Part shown: positions 9,757 through 17,624 of the stretch, in pieces
Numbering within the stretch: position 1 is the first letter of the stretch
How the letters are laid out: every line of letters starts with the position of its first letter
Assembly (NCBI GenBank): GCA_027032075.1
Contig: JALVOC010000022.1
Coordinates: 1 to 48,819 of the forward strand
Direction of reading: 5' to 3'
DNA length: 48,819 nucleotides
Source: Chromatiales bacterium
GTDB lineage: Bacteria; Pseudomonadota; Gammaproteobacteria; UBA6429; Thiohalophilaceae
Made by a program: the position numbers and the translations under genes
The notes under the pieces: model-generated
Databases searched by the model: none
Told to the model about the DNA's origin: nothing
The model's input: the letters and a program-made list of their open reading frames with translations, nothing else

Positions 9757-10703
9757 TGCCAGGCCGGCTGCAAAACACACCCGTCTCCCGCCAGAAAGGA
9801 GTGGCGCTGATCACCGTTATGCTGATCGTTGCCCTGGCCACCACCGTGGCCGCCACCATGGCCAGCCAGCAGCAACTCGATATCCGCCGCACCGAAAACA
9901 CCCTCTTCTACGGCCAGGCGATGATGTACTCGCTGGGTGTGGAACAATGGGTCCGGCAGATCCTGATCCGCGATTTCAGGGACAATAAAACCGACCACCT
10001 GGGTGAAGACTGGGCGGTCAAACTGCCGCCCCTGCCTGTTGAGGGCGGCCTGTTAAAAGGCGCAATTGAAGATCTGCAGGCCCGCTTCAATCTCAACAAC
10101 CTGCAACAAACGGGAAAAGCCGGCAAACGGGCGAAACAACGCTTCCAGCGGCTGCTGCGTGCGCTGGAACTCGATGAAAGTCTCGCCAACACCGTTCTCG
10201 ACTGGCTGGACAATGATCAGGAAGCCCGTTTCCCCGGCGGCGCGGAGGATGTGTATTACCTCGGCATCCAACCGGCTTACCGCAGCGCCGACCAGATGAT
10301 GCAAAGTCCAAGCGAGCTGTTGCTGTTGAAGGAGCTGCCGCGCGAAGCTTACAAGAAACTCCTGCCGCATGTCTGCACACTCCCGCGGGTGACCCCGATC
10401 AACATCAATACCGCGAGTGCTGAGGTACTCGCCACCCTGAGCGACGATCTCAAGCCCGCGGATTTCGCCGATGTGATCAAACAGCGGGAAAAAGATCCGT
10501 TCACCAGCGTGGAGAATTTTTTATCTGATAAAATTTTCGCCGGCAAAAATATCCCCAAAGAAGGATTGAGCGTGAATAGTGAGTTTTTTCTGTTGCACAG
10601 CGAAGTGCTCATCGGTCATATTCAACAACGATACGCAACCGTGCTCGAACGTGATAACACGGGAATGATCCGCACCCTGGTGCGTTCCCAAGGAGAAATC
10701 TGA
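9756..10703 (+). CDS. gspK: Minor pseudopilin GspK
   Basis: This is the large capping pseudopilin of the T2SS tip, with 315 residues. I place the start at the ATG that overlaps the gspJ stop. The frame is open further upstream, but that part lies inside gspJ. The prepilin site is RQKG-VALITVMLIVALATTVA; position +5 is Thr rather than Glu, as is typical for GspK. The globular domain contains helix-hairpin-helix-like TPININTASAEVLATLSDDL, another family hallmark. Confidence 0.93.
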   Translation: MPGRLQNTPVSRQKGVALITVMLIVALATTVAATMASQQQLDIRRTENTLFYGQAMMYSLGVEQWVRQILIRDFRDNKTDHLGEDWAVKLPPLPVEGGLLKGAIEDLQARFNLNNLQQTGKAGKRAKQRFQRLLRALELDESLANTVLDWLDNDQEARFPGGAEDVYYLGIQPAYRSADQMMQSPSELLLLKELPREAYKKLLPHVCTLPRVTPININTASAEVLATLSDDLKPADFADVIKQREKDPFTSVENFLSDKIFAGKNIPKEGLSVNSEFFLLHSEVLIGHIQQRYATVLERDNTGMIRTLVRSQGEI

Positions 10704-10709
10704 AAAACC

Positions 10710-11945
10710 ATGAGCCCGCAGGTACATCTCAGGCTGCAAATGCCCCCGCAAGCGGATGAAACCATCCACGCCAGCTGGATCCGGCTGCAGGACGGGCGCG
10801 CCACCGGCGGGATAAAACAGGGGGATCTCGCCCAGGCGGCCGAAGACATTGGCGGTGATCCCCTGACAGTCTATGTACCCGCCCTGGATGTCCTGCTCAC
10901 CCGGGTGAAGCTGCCCGGCGGGCGCCGCAGCCAACTGCTCACCGCACTGCCTTATGCACTGGAAGACAACCTGGTGGACAATGTCGAGGCGCTGCATTGC
11001 GCGCTTGGCCCCCGCCTGGAAACGGGCGATTATGTTGCCGCCGTGGTGGCGGAAGAAAAAATGCAGCAGTGGCAGTCGGCGATGCAGCAGGCCGGGCTGC
11101 GTCCCCAGGTGTTGTTGCCCGACACCATGTTGTTGCCCTGGACACCCGGCAGCTGGAGTCTTCACTGCCAGCAATCGAATGTGTGGGTACGCACAGGCAT
11201 GGCGGAAGGTTTTGTCTGCACGGCCGGGAGCCTGCCCTTTCTGCTGCAGCAGGCGGCCACCGAACAATCCCCCCGCAATCTTACGCTATATGGCTGTGCC
11301 GACCTCGAGCAGGAAGTCCTTGCAGCGGCACTCGGGGACGTCACTATCGATGTGGTGGCACAACAAAAAACAACACCGGAACCCGGCCTGACGCTGGTTG
11401 TGCAACACGGCATCACCCCCAGCGGCCTGAACCTGTTGCAGGGCAACTTCGCCCCGCACAGCCGCCTCAAGCAGCAACTTCGTCCCTGGTATCCAGCGGC
11501 GGCCCTGGCGGGCGTGTGGCTGATACTGATGCTGGCCGGTGATATCTCGGAATACCTCACACTCAAACGCCAGAGCGAACAACTGCAACAGCAAATCGTC
11601 GAGGTCTTCCGCAAGACCTTTCCGCAGATCAAGCGGGTGGTGAACCCCCAGGCGCAGATGCGTCACCATTTGAACCAGCTGCGCGGCAACAGCGAGGGTG
11701 AGGGATCGTTTACAACCCTGCTGGCACAAATCGCTCCGGCCGCGGCGAAAATGAAAAATGTGCACATCAAAAACCTGCGTTACCATCAGGGCCAGATGGA
11801 GCTGCTGCTGGAACTGCCCGATCTGCAAAGCCTGGAAACCTTGAAACGACGCATGAGTGAAGCCACTACCTGGCGGGTGGAACTGAAATCAGCCAACGCC
11901 AGTGACAACAAGGTGCAAGGCCGCATACAGATATCCAGACCATGA
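10710..11945 (+). CDS. gspL: Type II secretion system protein GspL
   Basis: This bitopic inner-membrane protein recruits the GspE ATPase through its actin-like cytoplasmic domain. It has 411 residues. The cytoplasmic domain includes VKLPGGRRSQLLTALPYALED, the single membrane segment is near residues 263-282 (AAALAGVWLILMLAGDI), and the periplasmic ferredoxin-like domain is at the C-terminus (MELLLELPDLQSLETLKRRM). AAGGAGAA lies about 12 nt upstream of the ATG. Its stop overlaps the gspM start by four bases. Confidence 0.92.
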   Translation: MSPQVHLRLQMPPQADETIHASWIRLQDGRATGGIKQGDLAQAAEDIGGDPLTVYVPALDVLLTRVKLPGGRRSQLLTALPYALEDNLVDNVEALHCALGPRLETGDYVAAVVAEEKMQQWQSAMQQAGLRPQVLLPDTMLLPWTPGSWSLHCQQSNVWVRTGMAEGFVCTAGSLPFLLQQAATEQSPRNLTLYGCADLEQEVLAAALGDVTIDVVAQQKTTPEPGLTLVVQHGITPSGLNLLQGNFAPHSRLKQQLRPWYPAAALAGVWLILMLAGDISEYLTLKRQSEQLQQQIVEVFRKTFPQIKRVVNPQAQMRHHLNQLRGNSEGEGSFTTLLAQIAPAAAKMKNVHIKNLRYHQGQMELLLELPDLQSLETLKRRMSEATTWRVELKSANASDNKVQGRIQISRP

Positions 11946-12439
11946 TGATCAAAACCTACTGGGAACAACTCTCGAAGCGCGAGCGCTGGCTGGTCTCACT
12001 GATGAGCGTCGTGGTGCTCGTCAGCCTCTTCTATTTCGCCTTGTGGGAACCGCTGCAAAGCGGCATCGAGGAAAAACGCAAACGGGTCACTGCGCAAACC
12101 ATGCAGTTGCAAACCATGCGGCAGCAGGCGGCGGAAGTCGAACAATTGCGCCGCAGCAGCCGCGGCAGCCAACGCAAGGTGAGCAACAGCAGCTCATTGC
12201 TGGTGATCATCGAGCGCACCTCGAAACAGAAAGGACTCAAAGCCTCCCTCAAAAAGGTCCAGCCGGATGGCGAGGACGGTGTGCGGCTGTGGCTGGAGGA
12301 TGTGGCCTTCGACCAGATGATCGACTGGCTCAAACTGCTGAAGCAGCATCACGGTATCTATATCGATGATATCTCGGTGGAAGCCAGGGAAGCGCCCGGA
12401 CGGGTGGACAGCCGTATTCTGTTGCGGGTATCGCCATGA
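11942..12439 (+). CDS. gspM: Type II secretion system protein GspM
   Basis: This small inner-membrane protein pairs with GspL. It has 165 residues. A cytoplasmic tip (YWEQLSKRERWLVSL) resembling the family start leads into one membrane segment near residues 18-38. A periplasmic coiled-coil stretch follows (residues about 45-80), then a ferredoxin-like fold ending IDDISVEAREAPGRVDSRI. It overlaps both gspL and gspN by four bases (ATGA), so the three are almost certainly co-translated. Confidence 0.92.
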   Translation: MMIKTYWEQLSKRERWLVSLMSVVVLVSLFYFALWEPLQSGIEEKRKRVTAQTMQLQTMRQQAAEVEQLRRSSRGSQRKVSNSSSLLVIIERTSKQKGLKASLKKVQPDGEDGVRLWLEDVAFDQMIDWLKLLKQHHGIYIDDISVEAREAPGRVDSRILLRVSP

Positions 12440-13218
12440 GATTACCGCAGAAAAAGATCCTCGGCCTCATCGGCTTCGGCCTGGGCATGTACCTGCTGTT
12501 TCTCATTGCCCTGTTCCCTGCCGCCCTCGGCTGGCAATGGCTGCCACCGGCCCTGAAGCAGCAGGTCAATCTCCAGGGGATAAGCGGCAGTATCTGGAGC
12601 GGCCGGGTGGCCATTGCCACTGTCAACGGTTACGAAAGCGGTCCGCTCCGCTGGCAACTGAGCCCCTTTTCGCTGCTGCTCGGCCATCTGGGGATAGATG
12701 CACAAATCAAAATTCCGGCCGGCCGCATCCAGGGTCGTATCACCATCATTTCGGACAACGAGTTCGAGGCTGAAGATGTCAGTGGCGAGCTGCTCGCCGA
12801 TGCCATCAGCGCCCTCAGCATCAGGCAATTACCGGTGCCGGTGATGTTGCGCGGCAAAATGAAACCCGAGATCAAAAGCCTGCGTTTTCACAAAGGCCAA
12901 ACCCTGCAAATCCAGGGCGGAGTAAAGTGGCTGAATGCCAGCGTGGAAGGGGTGCAATCCTTTCCCCTGGGAGTGGTGGAACTGAAGGCTGAACCCAAAA
13001 AACAGGGCAGCCGGATCACCATCAGGAACAACGGCGGTGCGCTCGAACTCAGCGGCAACCTGCAGCTGAACGGCAACGGCAGCTACCAGCTCAATCTCGG
13101 CCTGTTAAACCGCGACAACCAGCGCCAGGATCTGAAAACCATGCTGAGTATGCTCGGCACCCCGGATGCAACCGGCCGGGTTCATTTCCGCTACAACGGC
13201 AAACTTCCGATCCGCTGA
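12436..13218 (+). CDS. gspN: Type II secretion system protein GspN
   Basis: This is an accessory T2SS protein found in only some systems, with 260 residues. One N-terminal membrane segment (LIGFGLGMYLLFLIALFPAAL) is followed by a beta-rich periplasmic domain with the family pattern GISGSIWSGRVAIATVNGYE and GPLRWQLSPFSLLLG. Its exact role is unsettled even in studied systems. It is the last gene of the operon, and no strong terminator was found in the 87 nt before the convergent bamD. Confidence 0.88.
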   Translation: MRLPQKKILGLIGFGLGMYLLFLIALFPAALGWQWLPPALKQQVNLQGISGSIWSGRVAIATVNGYESGPLRWQLSPFSLLLGHLGIDAQIKIPAGRIQGRITIISDNEFEAEDVSGELLADAISALSIRQLPVPVMLRGKMKPEIKSLRFHKGQTLQIQGGVKWLNASVEGVQSFPLGVVELKAEPKKQGSRITIRNNGGALELSGNLQLNGNGSYQLNLGLLNRDNQRQDLKTMLSMLGTPDATGRVHFRYNGKLPIR

Positions 13219-13305
13219 ATCGCCTGGCGAAAAAGGTGACCGCTCAAATACGCGGTGATTTCCATAAATCGTGGGGGGCCGCTTCTTCGGAACCCGCCCC
13301 TCCTG

Positions 13306-14040
13306 CTACTGAAGGCTTTCCTCCAATTCCTTTATCTGCCTGGCAACCTTCTTGGCGCGATCGGGCTGATTGAGGGCCTGGTAGGCTTTTTCCATCAGGC
13401 TGAGCGCTTCTTTGCGCACAAGGGGATTTTTATAGTATTCCTGCACATAGCGGGCCCGCCGCAGAACCTCCTGATAGCGCTCTTGCATCAGATCGAAACG
13501 CGCATTGTGCAGTTCAAAACGCGCCAGTTTCTGACGAATGAGGGGCAGGTGTTTGTGAGCCTCCTCGGCAAACGCACTGTCCGGATAACGTTTGATCAGT
13601 TTGGCGAATTCATTGTAGGCATGTCGCAATTCCTCCGGATACTCGCCCGCCGGGGATAGCTTGTCCATTAATTTCTGCAGGTGGGCATCACCCTGCTTTT
13701 GGTAGGCCATGGCGCGTAAAAAGATGACATAGGCCGACTGGGGATGGGTGGGATATTGCTTGAAGAAGCTGTCCGCCCGCTGGATCACCTGGTTGAAATC
13801 GCCTTTTTTGTAAAAAGCGTAAATCAGCCCCATTTCCAGACGCCCGCGGATGCGCGGCTCCTCTGTCTGCTGCTTGAGATTCTCCAGCTGTGCAATCGCG
13901 TCCTGAAAATATCCCTGCTGTATTTTATGCATCGCGGCTTCATAACCGGAGGCGAGTTCATTCTCGCTGACGGTGGTGGTGGAACACCCCCCAAGCAGGA
14001 ACAGAGGAAGCAACAACAAGAATAGGAAACGTCCATTCAT
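13306..14040 (-). CDS. bamD: Outer membrane assembly lipoprotein BamD
   Basis: BamD is an essential lipoprotein of the BAM complex that inserts beta-barrel proteins into the outer membrane. The product has 244 residues, the same size as the E. coli protein. The signal ends in lipobox LGGC with lipid-anchor Cys19. Tetratricopeptide-like repeats follow (AMHKIQQGYFQDAIAQLENL, LIYAFYKKGDFNQVIQRADS, AYNEFAKLIKRYPDSAFAEE). The pattern PTHPQSAYVIFLRAMA matches the conserved PTHPxxDYxxYxRG region of BamD. It stands alone, with no rluD next to it. Another TPR lipoprotein is the alternative, but length and motif order favour BamD. Confidence 0.87.
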   Translation of the reverse strand: MNGRFLFLLLLPLFLLGGCSTTTVSENELASGYEAAMHKIQQGYFQDAIAQLENLKQQTEEPRIRGRLEMGLIYAFYKKGDFNQVIQRADSFFKQYPTHPQSAYVIFLRAMAYQKQGDAHLQKLMDKLSPAGEYPEELRHAYNEFAKLIKRYPDSAFAEEAHKHLPLIRQKLARFELHNARFDLMQERYQEVLRRARYVQEYYKNPLVRKEALSLMEKAYQALNQPDRAKKVARQIKELEESLQ

Positions 14041-14222
14041 CGTGTAATTATCTCAGATTTTTTATTTTGATGTCGCAAAAACTGAACGCGGAACAGTGTC
14101 TTGCAACGACATTTATTCAACCGGACATTTGCAGCTATTTTAACGGCAGCCTGCCGTGACAGTAAAATAGCTGTTCCGCATGACGGATCCGGCCGGCTTC
14201 AACTATCCGGACAGTAGCAGGA

Positions 14223-15089
14223 TCAGGGAAAATTTGTCAGGCACCACTCATCAATAATGCGGCGGACTTCCTCCGGTTTTTCGGTCAAGGGCCAGTGGTC
14301 ACATACCACCCACTCAACGCTGGCATTGGGAAACTCGGCAATCCGGGCCTCGTTGCGGGCCTTGTCACTGATGCTGGAACTGGCGGAGAGTATCACCAGC
14401 ACCGGCTGGGTGATGGGCGCCAGTGGCGGCAGAGGACGAACCACCTCGTGCAAATCCTGCAGATAATTGGCCAGTGGAATATAGGGCAGATCCCCCAGCG
14501 GATTCATGTACAAATCCGCCAGATCCATCTCCGGATTGGCGGCCAGTTTTTCCCGGGCCCGCATGTCATCGGCATAAAGATCGCGCGGCGGAAATGAGCG
14601 CCGCCGCAACCCGAGACTGTTGAGTATCCATAACAATACGATCGGTATCCACAACAGCCAGCGAAAGTGCCGAATGAAGCCCAACAGGCCGGTCAGATTT
14701 TTCGGGAAAACGGGGTCCACCAGGATCAGGGCCTCCACTTTTTCCGGATACCGCGTGACATAATCCAGCGCCAGTTCGGTGCCGAGACTGTGGCCGAGCA
14801 ACACCACCGGGGCAAGCTTTTCATGCTCGATGATGGTATCCAGATCCTCCCGCCAGATGGGACGGCTGATGCGCCCACGGTACATGGTGATACCGTGGCC
14901 ACGCCGGTCATGGCGCATCAGGTTCCAGCACTGCTTCAGCGCCGTGCCGTTGACAAACTCGGTCCAGCGGGTGCTGTTACTCGCCAGGCCATTGAGCATC
15001 ACCAGGCTGTGCCTGGCGCCTTCGACCCGGCTTATTTTATACCCCAGCCTGAGGCCGTCTCTGGCCTCGACGAAACACTCTTTTTCCAT
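14223..15089 (-). CDS. Alpha/beta hydrolase
   Basis: This is a cytoplasmic alpha/beta-hydrolase-fold enzyme of 288 residues with unknown substrate. The nucleophile elbow is GHSLG with Ser101. An oxyanion-hole region (VMLNGLASNSTRW) and the DRRGHG turn come before it, and a likely catalytic His265 lies in CDHWPLTEKP. There is no signal peptide. The acid residue is probably in the ASSSISDKARNEA region, but this is less certain. It is a single gene with no partner from which to infer a pathway. Esterase, lactonase and C-C hydrolase are all possible. Confidence 0.85.
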   Translation of the reverse strand: MEKECFVEARDGLRLGYKISRVEGARHSLVMLNGLASNSTRWTEFVNGTALKQCWNLMRHDRRGHGITMYRGRISRPIWREDLDTIIEHEKLAPVVLLGHSLGTELALDYVTRYPEKVEALILVDPVFPKNLTGLLGFIRHFRWLLWIPIVLLWILNSLGLRRRSFPPRDLYADDMRAREKLAANPEMDLADLYMNPLGDLPYIPLANYLQDLHEVVRPLPPLAPITQPVLVILSASSSISDKARNEARIAEFPNASVEWVVCDHWPLTEKPEEVRRIIDEWCLTNFP

Positions 15090-15184
15090 GCCAAAACGGT
15101 CCTTTTTACCGTTAGGGGAACCCCTGCAGTTTCATATTCGATGGTCTATAGTCAATAGCATAACAACCTGAGGAGGGTATCGAT

Positions 15185-15655
15185 ATGGCAATATCTCTGA
15201 CCCTGCTTGAATACCTGGAGTGGGAAGGAGTGGATTACGAATTACTCCACCACGAACCCTCGTATGACAGCTTGCACACTGCCGAAGCAGCCCATGTTTC
15301 CGGCGATCAACTGGCCAAATGTGTAGTACTGGAAGATGAAAAAGGCTACCTGATGGCGGTGATTCCGGCCACCCATGAACTCGAACTGGACACCCTGAAC
15401 CAGCAATTGCACCGTAACCTGCAGCTGGCCAACGAGAAGGAAGTCGCGGATCTGTTCGAGGATTGTGAGACCGGTGCCGTTCCGCCCCTGCCGGAGGCCT
15501 ATGGCTACGAAGCGATTGTGGACGACAGCCTGAGTGAATGTGACACGATATATATGGAAGCCGGTGACCACCGGGAACTGGTGCGGATCTCAGGTGACGA
15601 TTTCCAGTTTCTGACAGATGATTCTCCCCACGGTTATTTCAGCCATCATTTGTAG
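15185..15655 (+). CDS. YbaK/aminoacyl-tRNA deacylase domain protein
   Basis: This is a free-standing editing-domain protein of 156 residues. The family hydrolyses mischarged aminoacyl-tRNAs. The pattern YELLHHEPSYDSLHTAEAAH, followed by LAKCVVLEDEKGYLMAVIPA and the closing ISGDDFQFLTDDSPHGYFS, matches the YbaK/ProX/Cys-tRNA(Pro) deacylase family. A strong Shine-Dalgarno sequence (GAGGAGGG) lies seven bases before the ATG. It is divergent from the hydrolase with 95 nt between them, which must hold both promoters. Which tRNA it edits cannot be told here. Confidence 0.85.
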   Translation: MAISLTLLEYLEWEGVDYELLHHEPSYDSLHTAEAAHVSGDQLAKCVVLEDEKGYLMAVIPATHELELDTLNQQLHRNLQLANEKEVADLFEDCETGAVPPLPEAYGYEAIVDDSLSECDTIYMEAGDHRELVRISGDDFQFLTDDSPHGYFSHHL

Positions 15656-15720
15656 GTGAAAGGGTAAGGGGAAAAGACAGAGGAAGATGGCCTGTTGCGG
15701 ATCACCTTTCCCTTTTATCT

Positions 15721-17121
15721 TCACCTCTGCTTTTGCTGGTAATGACGGGGGGAGATCTCCCCCTTGCACATGGCGTCATACTCATCCTGGAAGAAGAATT
15801 TTTCTTCTCCCAAGGCCGGCTGCAGCTGATCCAGCCAGGTGGCCTGTTCATCGTAGCGGGCAAAGAAGGGACGCTGTACCCATGCGGGGTTACGCCCCTG
15901 GATAAAGCGTAAGACGAACACCTTCTCGCCGTGGATTTCACTGATCCCCTGGATCTCCACTTTGCCCGGTCCGGCACTCATGGATGGCCCGCGGGCGGTA
16001 CGCCCCAAGCCGGAAACCTGCTGCATCGCCTCCCGGTAGATCTCCCAGGCGCGCACCAGCGGCACCTCGAAATACTGGCGCGCGCCTGTATCCCGCTCGA
16101 CAAACATATAATAAGGGGTAAGCCCGAGCTTCACCTGGGTGCGCCACATCCGCGCCCAGATCCCGGCATCATTGTTGATATGGTTGAGCAACGGCGCCTG
16201 GGTGCGGATCACCGTCCCCGTTTCTCGCACGCGCCGGATCGCCTCACGCGCCACCCGGGTTTCCAGCTCACGCCAGTGGTTGTAGTGGGCCATCAAGGCG
16301 ACGTGTTTGCCTGCCCTGGCGAGTTTCTCCAGCAGGCGTAACAGATCATCGGCATCGGCATCACGCACATAGCGTTGCGGCCAGAAGGTCAATGATTTGG
16401 TGCCGATACGGATCGACTGGATATGGTCAAACTCTGCCCGCAGCAGAGGCTCGAGGTAATCCGCAAGGTGGTTGGTCTTCATCACCATGGGATCCCCGCC
16501 GGTGATCAGCAGATCACTGACATCAGGATGCTGCAGCAGGTAGTGGTGCAGATGCTCGGCCTCCTTGGCGGAGAAGCGCAGTGTCTTGTCGCCGATAAAC
16601 TGTGCCCAGCGGAAACAGAAGGTGCAGTAACTGTGGCACACCTGACCGTGGCTGGGGAAAAACAGGACGGTTTCGCGGTATTTGTGCTGAATGCCTTCCA
16701 GCGCCTCGTCTTTCAAGTGCGGCACATTCAATCCCCGCTGGCCTGCCGGGTGGGGATTCAGCCGTTGCCGGATGTCGGCCGCCACTTTCCGGATTTCCTG
16801 TTTGTCACCACGGCGCATGGCATCGGCCATCAGGGCAAAATCACTCTCGGTCAGCATTCCTGCCTGGGGAAACACCAGCCGGAACATGGGATCGTCGGGA
16901 ATATTGTTCCAGTCCACCAGCTCATCGATGACATACTGGTTGACGCGGAACGGCAGCACGTTGGCCACGACGCGCATGGCAAACTGCTGTTCCTGGGGGA
17001 GTGCCCTGATCTGTTCGATTTTATCCAGCTGTCGCCCGGTATAAACCCGAAAACGGAATGACCCGGATTCAGCGGGGATTTTCAGAAATGGTTTTCGTTG
17101 CATCTGTTGAACAGACGTCAT
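15721..17121 (-). CDS. KamA-family radical SAM aminomutase-like enzyme
   Basis: This resembles PLP-dependent lysine 2,3-aminomutases, with 466 residues from the ATG at 17121, which has AAGGAG six bases upstream. The radical-SAM cluster motif is CHSYCTFC (Cys162, Cys166, Cys169), followed by TGGDPMVM. A likely PLP lysine is Lys387 in SAGPGKVEI. In lysine 2,3-aminomutase that segment reads DAPGGGGK, and the Asp helps hold the substrate amino group; here Ser replaces it. The protein is longer than EpmB (about 340), which modifies elongation factor P, and no efp or epmA is nearby. The substrate may therefore differ from lysine. The 5' leader contains two perfect stem-loops listed separately. Confidence 0.8.
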   Translation of the reverse strand: MTSVQQMQRKPFLKIPAESGSFRFRVYTGRQLDKIEQIRALPQEQQFAMRVVANVLPFRVNQYVIDELVDWNNIPDDPMFRLVFPQAGMLTESDFALMADAMRRGDKQEIRKVAADIRQRLNPHPAGQRGLNVPHLKDEALEGIQHKYRETVLFFPSHGQVCHSYCTFCFRWAQFIGDKTLRFSAKEAEHLHHYLLQHPDVSDLLITGGDPMVMKTNHLADYLEPLLRAEFDHIQSIRIGTKSLTFWPQRYVRDADADDLLRLLEKLARAGKHVALMAHYNHWRELETRVAREAIRRVRETGTVIRTQAPLLNHINNDAGIWARMWRTQVKLGLTPYYMFVERDTGARQYFEVPLVRAWEIYREAMQQVSGLGRTARGPSMSAGPGKVEIQGISEIHGEKVFVLRFIQGRNPAWVQRPFFARYDEQATWLDQLQPALGEEKFFFQDEYDAMCKGEISPRHYQQKQR

Positions 17122-17624
17122 GCAGTTCTCCTTCGGTTGCGGCTCACCACCGCCCTTTTTTGCAATACCGTTTGATGGCTGAAAGTCTCTTTCAGCCCCC
17201 TGTCCCTCAGGGGACAAACGTACCGGAACCACGGGTTGTGGCCGGCCAGAGGGGTTTTTTCACGACCTGAATAAACCCTGACGGTCTCATATGCTTCCAC
17301 ATCGCGGAAACAAGGGCGGCTGGCCGCCACGTCTTCCCTCCTGAACCGTGTTTGTTGTTTTTTTCTGGTGGCGGAAAAAAATTTAGCCGGAACGGTGACC
17401 CTTCCGGCATTAATTTGGTCAGGATTTAGCCAACACTTTACCATTTCACACCTGCCGCTTCAATGCCGCTGCAGCGCCCATTGTTCAATATTTCATAAAA
17501 AACAAACAGTTAGAATCAGTCAGTCCAAATAAAGAGGAAATAGCGCCATGTCAATCTCGACGCCGCGGGGGCTGTGCCTCTACAATCTCCGCTTTTCTGC
17601 AGCCGTCCATTCAGCCGTAATTTT
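17122..17624. other. Intergenic region between the KamA-like gene and rep
   Basis: This 503-nt divergent spacer has no supported gene; open frames here lack ribosome binding sites and family resemblance. It must contain promoters for both flanking genes, but no promoter stands out. The part nearest the KamA-like gene holds two adjacent perfect inverted repeats (17177-17216). The AT-rich stretch 17480-17520 is the likeliest promoter site for rep. Confidence 0.5.
17177..17216 (-). promoter_or_regulatory. Two adjacent stem-loops in the leader of the KamA-like gene
   Basis: GGCTGAAAG (17177-17185) and CTTTCAGCC (17189-17197) form a perfect 9-bp stem with a 3-nt loop. TGTCCC (17201-17206) and GGGACA (17211-17216) form a second perfect 6-bp stem with a 4-nt loop. 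On the transcribed strand both sit 56-95 nt before the start codon. Neither is followed by a run of U, so they are not simple terminators. A leader control element or protein operator is possible. Confidence 0.45.

Noticed and set aside
13219-13305. Bidirectional terminator between gspN and bamD
   Set aside because: ACCGC/GCGGT and GGGGC/GCCCC stems exist but are short and without a T-run on either strand.
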